Assembly: GCF_015767275.1 (NCBI RefSeq)
Contig: NZ_JADWMY010000004.1
Coordinates: forward strand, 62,001-126,000
Direction: 5' to 3'
Length of the DNA: 64,000 nucleotides
DNA from: Herbaspirillum sp. AP02
Lineage (GTDB): Bacteria > Pseudomonadota > Gammaproteobacteria > Burkholderiales > Burkholderiaceae_D
The notes below the pieces were generated by a model. It saw only the letters and a program-made list of their open reading frames with translations, was not told where the DNA came from and searched no databases. A program made the translations under genes and the position numbers. Numbering within the stretch: the first letter of the stretch is position 1; each line of letters begins with the position of its first letter. Shown here in pieces: positions 29,542 to 37,871 of this stretch.

Positions 29542-30560
29542 ACTGTTTTCTCCGCCAGGGCCAGCAGCTTGGCGCAGCTGGCATTGCGGCCGGCGAAGTC
29601 CTTCCAGGCGGTATTGCGGGCGATGTCCTGCCACTTCTTGACCACCTCGGCGTTCAGGTCCACCACCTTGGCGCCGGCCTTCTGGTAGACCTGGGCCACG
29701 GCGATATCGTCGGCCTGGGCGGCCTTGGTGGCGAACTGTTCCATCTCGGCGCCCACCGCCATGATGACCGCCTGCTGATCCTTGGGCAGCTTTTCAAAGA
29801 CGGCCTTGGACATCATCAGCGGTTCGAACATGTACCAATAGGCTTTGTCACGGCCGGTAGTGAGGGCCTTGGCGACCTCTTCCAGACGGAACGACATGAA
29901 GGACGTCGACGAGGTCATCGCCGCATCCATGGCCCCGGTCTGCATGGCGGCATAGATTTCGTTGGAGGGCAGCGTGACCACGGCCGCGCCAGCTTCCTTC
30001 AGGATCAGGTCCATCTCGCGGGAGCCGCCGCGCACCTTCATGCCCTTGGCATCGGCCGGATCGACGATGGGCTTGCCGCGGGAGGCCACGCCCCCGGCCT
30101 GCCAGATCCAGCTGACGATGACCACGCCCTTCTCACCCAGCACCCGGGCCAGCTCCTTGCCGACTTCGGCATTCTTCCAGGAGGCCCCCTGCTGGTAGGA
30201 AGTCACCAGGCCGGGCATGAGACCGATATTGGTTTCTGGCACTTCGCCCCCGGCGTAGTTCAGCGGCACCAGCGACATGTCCAGTGCGCCCTTGCGCATG
30301 GCCGAGAACTGCGCGTTGGTCTTCATCAGCGACGAACCGGGATAGATCTCGAACTTCAACGCACCCTTGGTGCGCTCGCTGACCTGCTGGGCAAACATAC
30401 GCACCAGGCGATCGCGGAAATCGCCCTCGGTGAGGGTGCCACCGGGAAACTGGTGTGAAATCTTCAGGCTGGCCGATTGTGCCCAGGCGGACGGGATGGT
30501 GCTGGCAAGCGGTGCGGCGGCGAGTGCGCCAAGGAATTGGCGGCGGGTGAATGCGCTCAT
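29538..30560 (-). CDS. TRAP transporter solute-binding protein (DctP type)
   Basis: This 340-residue protein binds substrate in the periplasm for the TRAP transporter. It starts with a twin-arginine-like signal (TRRQFLG, then an Ala-rich hydrophobic stretch cleaved after AWA) and has the DctP signatures LKISHQFPGGT, LKFEIYPGSSL and the conserved Arg region KVRGGS. It is the first gene of the malonate operon, 148 bases from the divergent GntR-type regulator gene. Malonate specificity is inferred. Confidence 0.9.
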   Translation of the reverse strand: MSAFTRRQFLGALAAAPLASTIPSAWAQSASLKISHQFPGGTLTEGDFRDRLVRMFAQQVSERTKGALKFEIYPGSSLMKTNAQFSAMRKGALDMSLVPLNYAGGEVPETNIGLMPGLVTSYQQGASWKNAEVGKELARVLGEKGVVIVSWIWQAGGVASRGKPIVDPADAKGMKVRGGSREMDLILKEAGAAVVTLPSNEIYAAMQTGAMDAAMTSSTSFMSFRLEEVAKALTTGRDKAYWYMFEPLMMSKAVFEKLPKDQQAVIMAVGAEMEQFATKAAQADDIAVAQVYQKAGAKVVDLNAEVVKKWQDIARNTAWKDFAGRNASCAKLLALAEKTV

Positions 30561-30607
30561 GCGGGTGTCTCCTCCAGGATTGATGGAACTACGTGTGTTT
30601 TTATGCT

Positions 30608-30655
30608 CTCATCGTGTATACAATTTCGTTTCAAACGCATACATTGTCAAGCATT
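30608..30655. promoter_or_regulatory. Candidate GntR operator region of the malonate operon
   Basis: The AT-rich divergent spacer contains the palindrome TGTATACA (30615-30622) and a related GCATACATTGTC about 20 bases further on. FCD-type GntR regulators often bind such short palindromes in divergent promoters. Assignment is by position and symmetry only. Confidence 0.45.
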
Positions 30656-30708
30656 AATCCTGTGGATCGCATTCCCTTTACAATGCTTGCTTTAAAGGCA
30701 ACTTGATC

Positions 30709-31377
30709 ATGGACACCCCCAAGACCCGCTCCGAAACCCTGCGCGAATCGATAGAAGAGATGATTGCCGTAGGCAAGCTGGCGCCCGGCCAGCATCTCGA
30801 TGAAACCTCGCTGGCCGAGGAATTCGGGGTCTCGCGCACGCCCATCCGCGAGGCGCTGATCCAGCTGGCCTCGATGGGCATCGTCGAGATGCGTCCGCGC
30901 CGGGGCGCTATCGTCGCCGAGATCGGCCCGCAGCAATTGATCGAGATGTTCGAGGTGATGGCCGAATTCGAGGCCATGTGCGGCCGCCTGGCGGCGCGCC
31001 GGATGACGCCGACCGAGCACGTCGAACTGCTGGCGGCACATCAGGCCTGCCAGGCCGCCCGCGACGCCAGCGATCCGGACGCCTACTTCTACCTCAACGA
31101 GGCCTTCCACGACCACATCTACGCCGGCAGCCACAACGGCTTCCTGGCCGACCAGGCGCGCGCCCTGCACCGCCGCCTGCGGCCCTATCGGCGCCTGCAG
31201 CTGCGGGTGCGGGACCGTTTGAAGATGTCCTTCGACGAACACCAGGCCGCGGTCGATGCCATCATCGCCGGCGATGCCGAGAAGACGGTGGAAGTCCTGC
31301 GCCACCACATCATGATCCAGGGCCAGCGCTTTGCCGATCTGGTGGCGTCGCTGCACCAGTTGAAGTCGGCGGCCTGA
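30709..31377 (+). CDS. GntR-family transcriptional regulator (FCD domain)
   Basis: This 222-residue regulator has an N-terminal winged helix-turn-helix (LAEEFGVSRTPIREALIQL at about residues 36-54) and a C-terminal all-helical FCD ligand domain with metal-ligand-type residues (NEAFHDHIYAGSHN, then a late RHHI). It is divergent from the malonate uptake and decarboxylase operon, which it probably controls, with malonate or a derivative as effector. The ATG at 30709 is preferred over a TTG two codons earlier. Classic mdc clusters use a LysR-type MdcR, so this is a different regulator class. Confidence 0.9.
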   Translation: MDTPKTRSETLRESIEEMIAVGKLAPGQHLDETSLAEEFGVSRTPIREALIQLASMGIVEMRPRRGAIVAEIGPQQLIEMFEVMAEFEAMCGRLAARRMTPTEHVELLAAHQACQAARDASDPDAYFYLNEAFHDHIYAGSHNGFLADQARALHRRLRPYRRLQLRVRDRLKMSFDEHQAAVDAIIAGDAEKTVEVLRHHIMIQGQRFADLVASLHQLKSAA

Positions 31378-31403
31378 CAGCTTTCCAGCGTTCCTGAGAT
31401 GAC

Positions 31404-31430
31404 AAAACGGCGCCCGTGGGCGCCGTTTTT
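31404..31430 (+). terminator. Rho-independent terminator
   Basis: AACGGCGCCC pairs with GGGCGCCGTT, followed by TTT. It lies just after the GntR gene and before the convergent M20 peptidase gene. Confidence 0.88.
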
Positions 31431-31465
31431 GCTGATGTTGCCGCCAGCCTGGCAGGTGCTTTACT

Positions 31466-32743
31466 TCACTTCTTCACCTTGTCCTGTGCAATATCCATGA
31501 TGAGTCGGGACGACAGGTACAGGCGCGGCACGATGGTATCGAGCAGCACGTATTCGGCATCATTGGAGTGGGCGCCAAAGCCGCTCAGCCCCATGCCCTC
31601 GATCACCGCGCCCTTGGTCTTCAAAGCGGCAAAGGCGGCGTCGGTGCCGCCACCGGTGGCCACCTCCGCCACCTTCAACGGCATGTCGATTTCCTGGTAG
31701 ATGGTGCGGGCGTAGTGGGCCAACTGACGCGACACCGGCGTGGCTTCCAGCGGCGGACGACGCAGTTCGAACTTCACGCTCACCTTGGCCTCCGGAATCA
31801 ACTGCTTTTTCACCCCTTCGGCCAGGGCCTGCTGCAACTGCTCGAAGTCGCTCACCTTCAGCGCCCGCGCATCGGCCTGGGCGCTGGCCTGGGCCGGGAT
31901 CACGTTGCGGTTGCTACCGGCCTGGGCGACGGTCCAGTTCAGTTTCAGGCCACGCTCAGGCTGGGAAAGCTGGTTCAACTGCAGCAACTGGTGCGAAAGT
32001 TCATATAAGGCGTTGACACCCTTCTCAGGTGCTGCACCGGCATGCGAGGACTTGCCCTTCACCTCCAGGTAGGCCGCGCCGATACCGCTGGTGGCCAGGC
32101 GCAACTGGCCGTCGGCACCGCCGCCCTCGTACGACAACACCACATCCTGCTCCGCGCCCAGCCGGGTATGCAGGGAGCGTCCGCCGGGCGAACTGATTTC
32201 CTCGTCACCGTTGATCAGCACGGTCAGGGTATCGTAGTCCTTGAAACCCGCCTTCTGCAGGATGGCCACCGTATGCAGGATGGTGGCGATGCCCTGCTTG
32301 TCGTCGGCAATGCCCAGCCCGTAGGCCTTGTTGCCATCGACGCGGAAGGGCTGGTCCTTGAGCATGCCGCGCAGGTAGACCGTATCCATGTGGGCGATCA
32401 GCATGATCTTGCGCTTGCCGTTGCCCTTGAATTCGGCATGGACGATCTGGCCCAGCTTCTCGGGCGTATCGTCCATGCGATAGACCTCGGGCGCGTCCAG
32501 CAACTGCACCTTGCCGCCCAGCGCCTCCAGCTTCTGCTTGATCAGGCCGGCCAGCTGCGCCAGGCCTTCCAGGTCCTTGCTGCCGGATTCGATGCTCACC
32601 AGTTCGCGCAGGGTGTCCAGCAGGCCGGCCTGTTCCTGGCGGGCCATGCCATAGACCGGCTCCACGGGAGCGGCCTGGGCCAGCACGGGCAGGCACAGGG
32701 CGGCGACGAGGGCCGTGCAACGCAGTTGGGTGAAAGGTTTCAT
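31466..32743 (-). CDS. M20 family metallopeptidase (glutamate carboxypeptidase-like), exported
   Basis: This 425-residue zinc exopeptidase resembles the glutamate carboxypeptidase CPG2 (M20A). A signal peptide ends at AQA (about residue 24). Metal-ligand motifs are in order: LIAHMDTVY, LGIADDKQG, NGDEEISSPG, and the late GFGAHSNDAEYV. It probably acts in the periplasm on folate-like or N-acyl glutamate substrates, but specificity is unknown. The start at 32743 has AAGGAGAA upstream. Confidence 0.92.
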   Translation of the reverse strand: MKPFTQLRCTALVAALCLPVLAQAAPVEPVYGMARQEQAGLLDTLRELVSIESGSKDLEGLAQLAGLIKQKLEALGGKVQLLDAPEVYRMDDTPEKLGQIVHAEFKGNGKRKIMLIAHMDTVYLRGMLKDQPFRVDGNKAYGLGIADDKQGIATILHTVAILQKAGFKDYDTLTVLINGDEEISSPGGRSLHTRLGAEQDVVLSYEGGGADGQLRLATSGIGAAYLEVKGKSSHAGAAPEKGVNALYELSHQLLQLNQLSQPERGLKLNWTVAQAGSNRNVIPAQASAQADARALKVSDFEQLQQALAEGVKKQLIPEAKVSVKFELRRPPLEATPVSRQLAHYARTIYQEIDMPLKVAEVATGGGTDAAFAALKTKGAVIEGMGLSGFGAHSNDAEYVLLDTIVPRLYLSSRLIMDIAQDKVKK

Positions 32744-32835
32744 GCAGGGATTCTCCTTGGGTGGATGGGCGGGATTGTGATCATCCCTGTTGGTGAGCTT
32801 GGTTATTGGTAAGGCTGGTTGTGGGTGAGGCTGAT

Positions 32836-33735
32836 TCACAGAGCGCGTTCGCTGGTGAAGTGGCGTTCACTGCCATCGAGCGGATCGATGAAGAAAAGGG
32901 AACGGGCCAGCAGCTTCAGGGGACGATCCAGATCATCGGCCACGCCCACCGGCACCGCGTCCGGGTAGAACAGGTCATTGACGATGGGGATGCCCAGCGA
33001 GGCCATGTGTACCCGCAACTGATGGCGCCGGCCGGTGACCGGTTCCAGCCGGTACAGGCCCAGATCGCCACGCTGTTCGATCAGGGACATATGGGTTTCC
33101 GAATTGGGTGGCCCCTCGGCTTCATGCATCTTGAAGAACTGCTCCGGGATTTCCTCCACCCGGCTGCGATGCACGCGCGGCAGCTCCAGGTCGGGCCGCA
33201 AGGGGGCAAGGGCTTCATAGACCTTGAACATGGCGCGTTGCTGGAACATCGACTGGTACTTGCCCCGGCTGGCCGGCTGGTGCGAAAAGACGATCACGCC
33301 TGCGGTCTCGCGGTCCAGCCGGTGGATGGGGACCAGGTCCTGCAGACCGGTGGCTTGCTTGAGCCGGACCAGCAGCGTCTCCTGCACGAAGCGCCCGGTC
33401 GGGATCACCGGCAGGAAATGCGGCTTGTCGGCCACCAGCAGGTGCTCGTCCAGGTGCAGGATCTTTTCCTCGACCGCGATGCGTGGCTCGCCCTGCGGCA
33501 GTTCGCGGTAATAGAAAATGCAGTCGCCGCTACGATAAGCTGAATCAGGACGCAGGTCTTCGCCGTGCTGGTTGCGCACCTCGCCGCGCAACAGGCGCTC
33601 GCGCCAAATAGTGGCCGGCACGGCCGGAAAGCGTTCCGCCAGGAAGGACAGCATGTCGCGCCACGGCCCCGGCTGCAGCCACAGGTAGCTGGGCGAGAGG
33701 CCGTCGCGCATGGGCAGGGTCGGCGTCGGCCTCAT
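32836..33735 (-). CDS. RluA-family pseudouridine synthase
   Basis: This 299-residue enzyme converts uridine to pseudouridine in RNA. The RluA signature VPIHRLDRETAGVIVF contains the catalytic Asp, and TGRRHQLRVHMASLG is the conserved downstream motif. There is a partial N-terminal segment resembling an S4-like region. The target RNA cannot be told. Its ATG overlaps the hipA stop (ATGA), so it appears to be translated together with the toxin-antitoxin module, which is unusual. Confidence 0.9.
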   Translation of the reverse strand: MRPTPTLPMRDGLSPSYLWLQPGPWRDMLSFLAERFPAVPATIWRERLLRGEVRNQHGEDLRPDSAYRSGDCIFYYRELPQGEPRIAVEEKILHLDEHLLVADKPHFLPVIPTGRFVQETLLVRLKQATGLQDLVPIHRLDRETAGVIVFSHQPASRGKYQSMFQQRAMFKVYEALAPLRPDLELPRVHRSRVEEIPEQFFKMHEAEGPPNSETHMSLIEQRGDLGLYRLEPVTGRRHQLRVHMASLGIPIVNDLFYPDAVPVGVADDLDRPLKLLARSLFFIDPLDGSERHFTSERAL

Positions 33736-35072
33736 GCGCCCTCCCCGCTGGGCGCGGCCTTCTTGCGGGCGGCGCGACGGCGCCAGGCGACGACGCTGGC
33801 ATTGGCCTCCAGATGGGCCAGCAACCTGGCACGCTGGGCCTCGGTCAAGGGCAGGCTGGCGATCAGGGCTGGCCAGTGCGTCATGGCGCGGTCCACCGTC
33901 TCCACCAGCACCGCCTGCAACCTGGCTTCCGGCAGGCGCCACAGGTTGGCCAGCTGGCGCAGGATGGCGGGGGTGAGCAACTGCTTGCCCGTCTGCCCTG
34001 GCAGGAAGGCCAGTGCATGCCCATCGCCGCCGACATAGGCGGCATAGGCCACGATGTCATAGGCCGGCGACAGGGAGGCTGCCTGGGGCGTGTGGTACAG
34101 CAGGCTGAAGTTCTTCAGGTGGGCGTCGAAATTGCCCAGCAGTTCGTTGACCTTGATCCGCCGCAGCAATTCGTAGACATCCTCCACCCCGCGCGTGCTG
34201 CGCTCGGCCAGCACCACGCCGAGGGCGGCATAGGTCCCGACGTACTTGGCGCCCGGCGCGGTGCCGGTGATCTGGGCGAAATCCTCCATGTGCAGACGCC
34301 CGGTGGGAGTGGGCGCATCGCGGTCGAAGCGCTGTACCAGCAGGAAGCGGCTGGCATCGTTGCGCAGCCCGAACGGCAGATGATCGGCGATGGCCGACAA
34401 GGGCTCCAGGCTGAAGCTGCACGTATTCACGCCCGCGGCGGCGGCCAGCGTCAGGGACGAGAACTCCACCTGCGGCATGTTGGGATAGTCGGTGGCCGGC
34501 AGCTTGGCGATGAAATGGCTGCCGTGGCTGTCGCGCGAACGCATCACGTAGCGCCCGCCCGCCTCCTTCACCAGGGCCAGCTTGGGTTGCACGCCGGAGA
34601 GCGATTCCCCGCCCGGCACCGGCAACTGGCCCGAACTCATTTCGTAGCTGTCATGCCCCTGCCCCAGCAGCCGGCCCATTCCCCGCTCGTCCAGTTCTTC
34701 GGCCAGGGCCGAGACGTCGCCGGGCAAGTCCCGACCGCAATAGGCCAGCAGGCCGAATTCGTCGTCCGGCGCCAGGCCGGCGCGCTGGATCAGGTGCTTG
34801 CGCAACTGGCCTTCGGGCAAGAGGTTCTGAAAGAACGGCGGCAATCCGCCGCGTCCGTCCCCCCGATTCACGGCCAGGGTGGGGTCGAGCAACTGTGCCA
34901 GGGTACGTTCCTCGGTGGAGGCCAGGTAGAGCTGGGAGAGCACCGGCCGCTGCGGCCCTTGCAGGGCGTAGGCATCGTCGAAGCGGAAATAGCAGCGACC
35001 GTCATCCAGCGCGAACAGCGAGCCCACTTCGGTCTGGCCCAGGCGGATGCGCAGGGAGCGCAACATGCTCAT
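33732..35072 (-). CDS. hipA: HipA-type serine/threonine kinase toxin
   Basis: HipA toxins phosphorylate cellular targets such as glutamyl-tRNA synthetase and promote dormancy. The 446-residue protein has an N-terminal subdomain, the loop region SLSGVQPKLAL, the catalytic motif NFDAHLKNFSL with its Asp and Asn, and the metal-binding SPAYDI. All key kinase residues that I can recognise are intact. It overlaps hipB upstream by four bases and the pseudouridine synthase gene downstream by four bases. Confidence 0.92.
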   Translation of the reverse strand: MSMLRSLRIRLGQTEVGSLFALDDGRCYFRFDDAYALQGPQRPVLSQLYLASTEERTLAQLLDPTLAVNRGDGRGGLPPFFQNLLPEGQLRKHLIQRAGLAPDDEFGLLAYCGRDLPGDVSALAEELDERGMGRLLGQGHDSYEMSSGQLPVPGGESLSGVQPKLALVKEAGGRYVMRSRDSHGSHFIAKLPATDYPNMPQVEFSSLTLAAAAGVNTCSFSLEPLSAIADHLPFGLRNDASRFLLVQRFDRDAPTPTGRLHMEDFAQITGTAPGAKYVGTYAALGVVLAERSTRGVEDVYELLRRIKVNELLGNFDAHLKNFSLLYHTPQAASLSPAYDIVAYAAYVGGDGHALAFLPGQTGKQLLTPAILRQLANLWRLPEARLQAVLVETVDRAMTHWPALIASLPLTEAQRARLLAHLEANASVVAWRRRAARKKAAPSGEGA

Positions 35073-35371
35073 GCCTCGCCTCCCCTGCCCATCAGTGCCT
35101 GCAGGCGCTGGCCCAGTTCGGTCTGGCTACCCGCCCCCTGGCTCTCGGCGGCCCGCTGGCTGGCCGCCTGCCGGGGCAAGAGCAACAGGTCCAGGTCCAG
35201 TTCGTCGCACAGGGCCAGCAACTTGACCAGCTCGATGTTGCCGCGCCCGGTTTCCAGCGCCAGCAAGGTGTTGCGATGCATGCCGGTGCGCGCCGCCAGT
35301 TCGATGGCCGTCAGCCCCTGCTCCTTGCGGGCGGTGCGGATGCGCTGGCCGATGTCTTGCAGGTTGGTCAT
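35069..35371 (-). CDS. hipB: HipB-type antitoxin, Xre-family regulator
   Basis: This 100-residue antitoxin binds HipA and represses its own operon. The helix-turn-helix covers GQRIRTARKEQGLTAIELAARTGMHRNTLLALETGRGNIEL in outline, typical of Xre repressors. I chose the ATG at 35371 because the alternative TTG at 35383 lies inside a predicted operator. Three CCA-N6-TGG palindromes sit just upstream. Confidence 0.92.
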   Translation of the reverse strand: MTNLQDIGQRIRTARKEQGLTAIELAARTGMHRNTLLALETGRGNIELVKLLALCDELDLDLLLLPRQAASQRAAESQGAGSQTELGQRLQALMGRGGEA

Positions 35372-35379
35372 CGTCTGAT

Positions 35380-35451
35380 CCAATGAAATGGGCTTTTTTC
35401 CTGAAGTCCATTATATTGGTCATACCGCGATTTACAAGACCATTTAATTGG
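35380..35451. promoter_or_regulatory. Three CCA-N6-TGG operators upstream of hipBA
   Basis: CCAATGAAATGG (35380-35391), CCATTATATTGG (35408-35419) and CCATTTAATTGG (35440-35451) share the same 12-bp symmetric layout, with centre-to-centre distances of 28 and 32 bases. They lie in the AT-rich promoter region, as HipB autoregulatory sites do in other bacteria. Confidence 0.7.
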
Positions 35452-35596
35452 ACTTTTTATTATTTGCCCAATTTATTATTATTTTTTGATGATATGAAGT
35501 TGCCTTCAGGGCTGACCACTCCAAACGGGCTCGGAGCGTGGAAGGCTTTGCGCCGCACATAGGTCAAGTGAAGCGTCGGGCGAGGAGGCCAAAAAA

Positions 35597-35625
35597 AAAT
35601 CGCAGTCCGGAGACTGCGATTTTAA
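35597..35625. terminator. Rho-independent terminator
   Basis: AATCGCAGTC pairs with GACTGCGATT around CGGA; a run of A precedes it and TTT follows, so it can work in both directions. On the minus strand it ends the YjfB-like gene at 35642. Confidence 0.88.
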
Positions 35626-35641
35626 AAGTCTGTGCAAGCAC

Positions 35642-35830
35642 TCAGGCGGTCGTGTTGACGTTGCGGCCAATATTGGGATTGGCCGGCAACTGCGGCAATG
35701 CCTGAAGCATACCGACAGCCGCAGCGGCCTGGCTATCCAGCGCCTTCTTCAGGACCAGCATGTTGACTGAGTCCGAAGTCTGCGCCGAGGCCAGGCTGGT
35801 GGCGACCGATGCGATTTGGTTGATATCCAT
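35642..35830 (-). CDS. YjfB-like small protein (putative motility protein family)
   Basis: This 62-residue protein fits the YjfB family: it begins MDINQIASVAT, contains VLKKALDSQAAAAVGML, and ends in LPANPNIGRNVNTTA. Family members are small, unstudied proteins named for a loose link to motility. The ATG at 35830 has AAAAGGAGAG upstream. It shares its length and C-terminal motif with the gene at 36029-36217. Confidence 0.8.
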   Translation of the reverse strand: MDINQIASVATSLASAQTSDSVNMLVLKKALDSQAAAAVGMLQALPQLPANPNIGRNVNTTA

Positions 35831-35954
35831 GGATCTCTCCTTTTGGGGGAAACCGAACCAGAAGATGCCCAGCCCGGTGCTTCAATTACGGCATTGAATC
35901 GCGTTTCTTTACGTCAATCAAGAAATTTTTCCCGGTATTGTCCTCTCTGCCACG

Positions 35955-35982
35955 CAAAAAAATCGCACCCCGAGGGGTGCGA
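35955..35982 (-). terminator. Rho-independent terminator
   Basis: On the minus strand ATCGCACCCC pairs with GGGGTGCGAT around CTC, followed by seven T residues. It ends the gene at 36029. Confidence 0.88.
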
Positions 35983-36028
35983 TCAAGTGATGCCATTCAC
36001 TGAGCGCCATCCTGCGCGCCCTGTCTGC

Positions 36029-36217
36029 CTAGACGATGGTGTTGATGATGCGGCCAATATTGATATTGGCCGGCAGGCGCGCCACGGTCGTGGCCGCGCC
36101 GATCACATCATCCACCGCCGTCTTGGCGACCTTGCCCAGATCAATGCCGACGGACTTCGCCGCCTTGTCGGCCAGCCAGGCCGTTGCCGCGCCGCTGGCG
36201 AGCGTTGCTAGCTCCAT
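36029..36217 (-). CDS. Small protein with YjfB-like C-terminus
   Basis: This 62-residue protein begins MELATLASGAATAWLADKAAKS and ends LPANINIGRIINTIV. The N-terminal two thirds differ from the neighbour at 35642, but both the length and the C-terminal LPAN-NIGR-NT pattern are shared. It has no signal peptide. The ATG at 36217 has AAGGAG upstream. Its function is unknown; it may be a divergent paralogue or a partner of the YjfB-like protein. Confidence 0.7.
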   Translation of the reverse strand: MELATLASGAATAWLADKAAKSVGIDLGKVAKTAVDDVIGAATTVARLPANINIGRIINTIV

Positions 36218-36405
36218 ATGAAACTCCTTGTGTGAACTGCAACGGGGCCATGACGCTGCCTGCCCGTCCGTGTTTCCGGATTCCCCCCTACACGGTGGTA
36301 CTGGCTTTACGTCATGGTTGAATGTGTTAGCGGCAGCCAAGTGGCGCGCCTTGACGGTGATTACCTCTTCCTTACCCGCTTTTGCACTTGTAAACCCTGC
36401 CGGGC

Positions 36406-37281
36406 TCAGTTGGCCGGGGTCACTGCCGGAGGTGGCGTGAGCCCCACAGGGGCCAGTTGTTCGTAGACCGAACTGGCGATGCGCGAGAGTTCCGGGCGGG
36501 CAAGGCTGCCGGAGAGGGCGTAACCGAACTGGCCGTCGATCCAGTAGAAGACGTTGACGCGGCCTTCCTGGGCGAAACGAAAGCCGGTTTCGCGGTTCTG
36601 CACCTGATCATGCGAGACATACAGGGTGAGCCGCTGGCCGGCTGCATCCTGGTACATGAATTGCGCCACCGGCCCACTCTGGCCGGGTAGCAGGCGACCG
36701 CCGATCAGGTCATAACCCAGCGGAGCCAGCTTGGGGGCACGTACATTGGCGCCCAGCCGACGCGACAGCCAGGTCACCAGGGCCTGCTCCTGGTCAGCGC
36801 CGACTTCCACCGGGCGCCGCAGGTCGGCGCTGAAGACGGTGTGGGCCACCGCCGCCTGGCGTGCCAGCATCACCGGGGCCGAGGCCACCTGGGTGCGCAG
36901 GTTGCTGCCGGCGGCGAAGTCTCGCAGGTACCAGCCACCCAGACCACCTGCCAGGGTCAACAGGAGCATGGCGGCGTAGCGCCACCAGAGCGGGCTATCG
37001 GCAGCACTGGCGACGGCACCCTCATCGCGGCGGCGATATTCCTCGCCGCCCCCTGCCAGCACCGCAGCAGCCAGGCGGGGAGGCAGCGCTTCTTCCAGCA
37101 CCGGATCGTAATGCGCGTGCAATGCGCGATTCTGGGCGCGCCAGGCGCGCACCTGCTGCAACTCTGCAGCGTGCGCCGGGTCCTGCTCCAGCCAGGCGGC
37201 GATTTCGCCGGCACGCGATGCCGGCAACTGGCCGTCGGCATAGGCATGCAGCTCTTCTTCGGAAATTGCCGGGGTCTTCAT
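36406..37281 (-). CDS. Anti-sigma factor (single-pass membrane)
   Basis: This 291-residue protein overlaps the ECF sigma gene by four bases and has the layout of a membrane anti-sigma factor: an N-terminal cytoplasmic helical domain (SEEELHAYADGQLP, with no HxxxCxxC zinc motif), a transmembrane segment at about residues 101-118, and a periplasmic C-terminal domain of about 170 residues. It probably holds the sigma factor inactive until an envelope signal arrives. The signal is unknown. Confidence 0.87.
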   Translation of the reverse strand: MKTPAISEEELHAYADGQLPASRAGEIAAWLEQDPAHAAELQQVRAWRAQNRALHAHYDPVLEEALPPRLAAAVLAGGGEEYRRRDEGAVASAADSPLWWRYAAMLLLTLAGGLGGWYLRDFAAGSNLRTQVASAPVMLARQAAVAHTVFSADLRRPVEVGADQEQALVTWLSRRLGANVRAPKLAPLGYDLIGGRLLPGQSGPVAQFMYQDAAGQRLTLYVSHDQVQNRETGFRFAQEGRVNVFYWIDGQFGYALSGSLARPELSRIASSVYEQLAPVGLTPPPAVTPAN

Positions 37282-37841
37282 TTCACCACCTTCAAGGTCG
37301 AACCGGCGCTACCCAGGCCTCCCGGCCCGTCCATCGCGTTGCGCAGGCGCTCACGGGCGCGTGACAGGCGCGACATGACAGTACCGGTCGGTATGCCCAG
37401 GGTCACCGCGACATCCTCGTAACGCATTTCTTCCAGCACCACCAGCAACAGGACTTCACGCTGTTCGGCCGGCAGCGCCTGCAGGGCCACTTCCAGGTCC
37501 AGCGCCAGCCCCTGGTCGGTGGCCGGTGCGGGGGGCGCGATGGTCTCCGCTTGCTCCAATTCCAGTTCCACCGTATTGAGCACCGGCTTGCGGCGCTGAT
37601 CGGCATGCAGGTTGTGCATGATGGCGAACAGCCAGGGGCGCATGTCGGTGCCGCGCTTCCAGCTATCGCGCTTTTGCCAGGCGCGTTCCAGCGTGTCCTG
37701 CACCAGATCGTCGGCGCCCTCGCGTTCGCCGGTCAAGGCACGGGCGTAACGACGCAGGCGCGGCAGGCAGGCGAGCATGGCTTGCTCGTCGGCCTGTCGT
37801 TCCCGCTGTTGCCGTTCCAGCCTGGCCTTGCGTCCGAACAT
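37278..37841 (-). CDS. ECF-type RNA polymerase sigma factor
   Basis: This 187-residue protein has sigma region 2 (RRYARALTGEREGADDLVQD, then WLFAIMHNLHADQRR) and region 4 (ALPAEQREVLLLVVLEEM and IPTGTVMSRLSRARERL). It is followed by its likely anti-sigma factor with an ATGA overlap. It lies 30 bases downstream of the COG4315 gene and may be part of the same transcript as the cupredoxin, GGDEF-EAL and hemoglobin genes. Confidence 0.93.
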   Translation of the reverse strand: MFGRKARLERQQRERQADEQAMLACLPRLRRYARALTGEREGADDLVQDTLERAWQKRDSWKRGTDMRPWLFAIMHNLHADQRRKPVLNTVELELEQAETIAPPAPATDQGLALDLEVALQALPAEQREVLLLVVLEEMRYEDVAVTLGIPTGTVMSRLSRARERLRNAMDGPGGLGSAGSTLKVVK

Positions 37842-37871
37842 GGAGGCGCTCCCGATGCCTGATGCCTCAGA

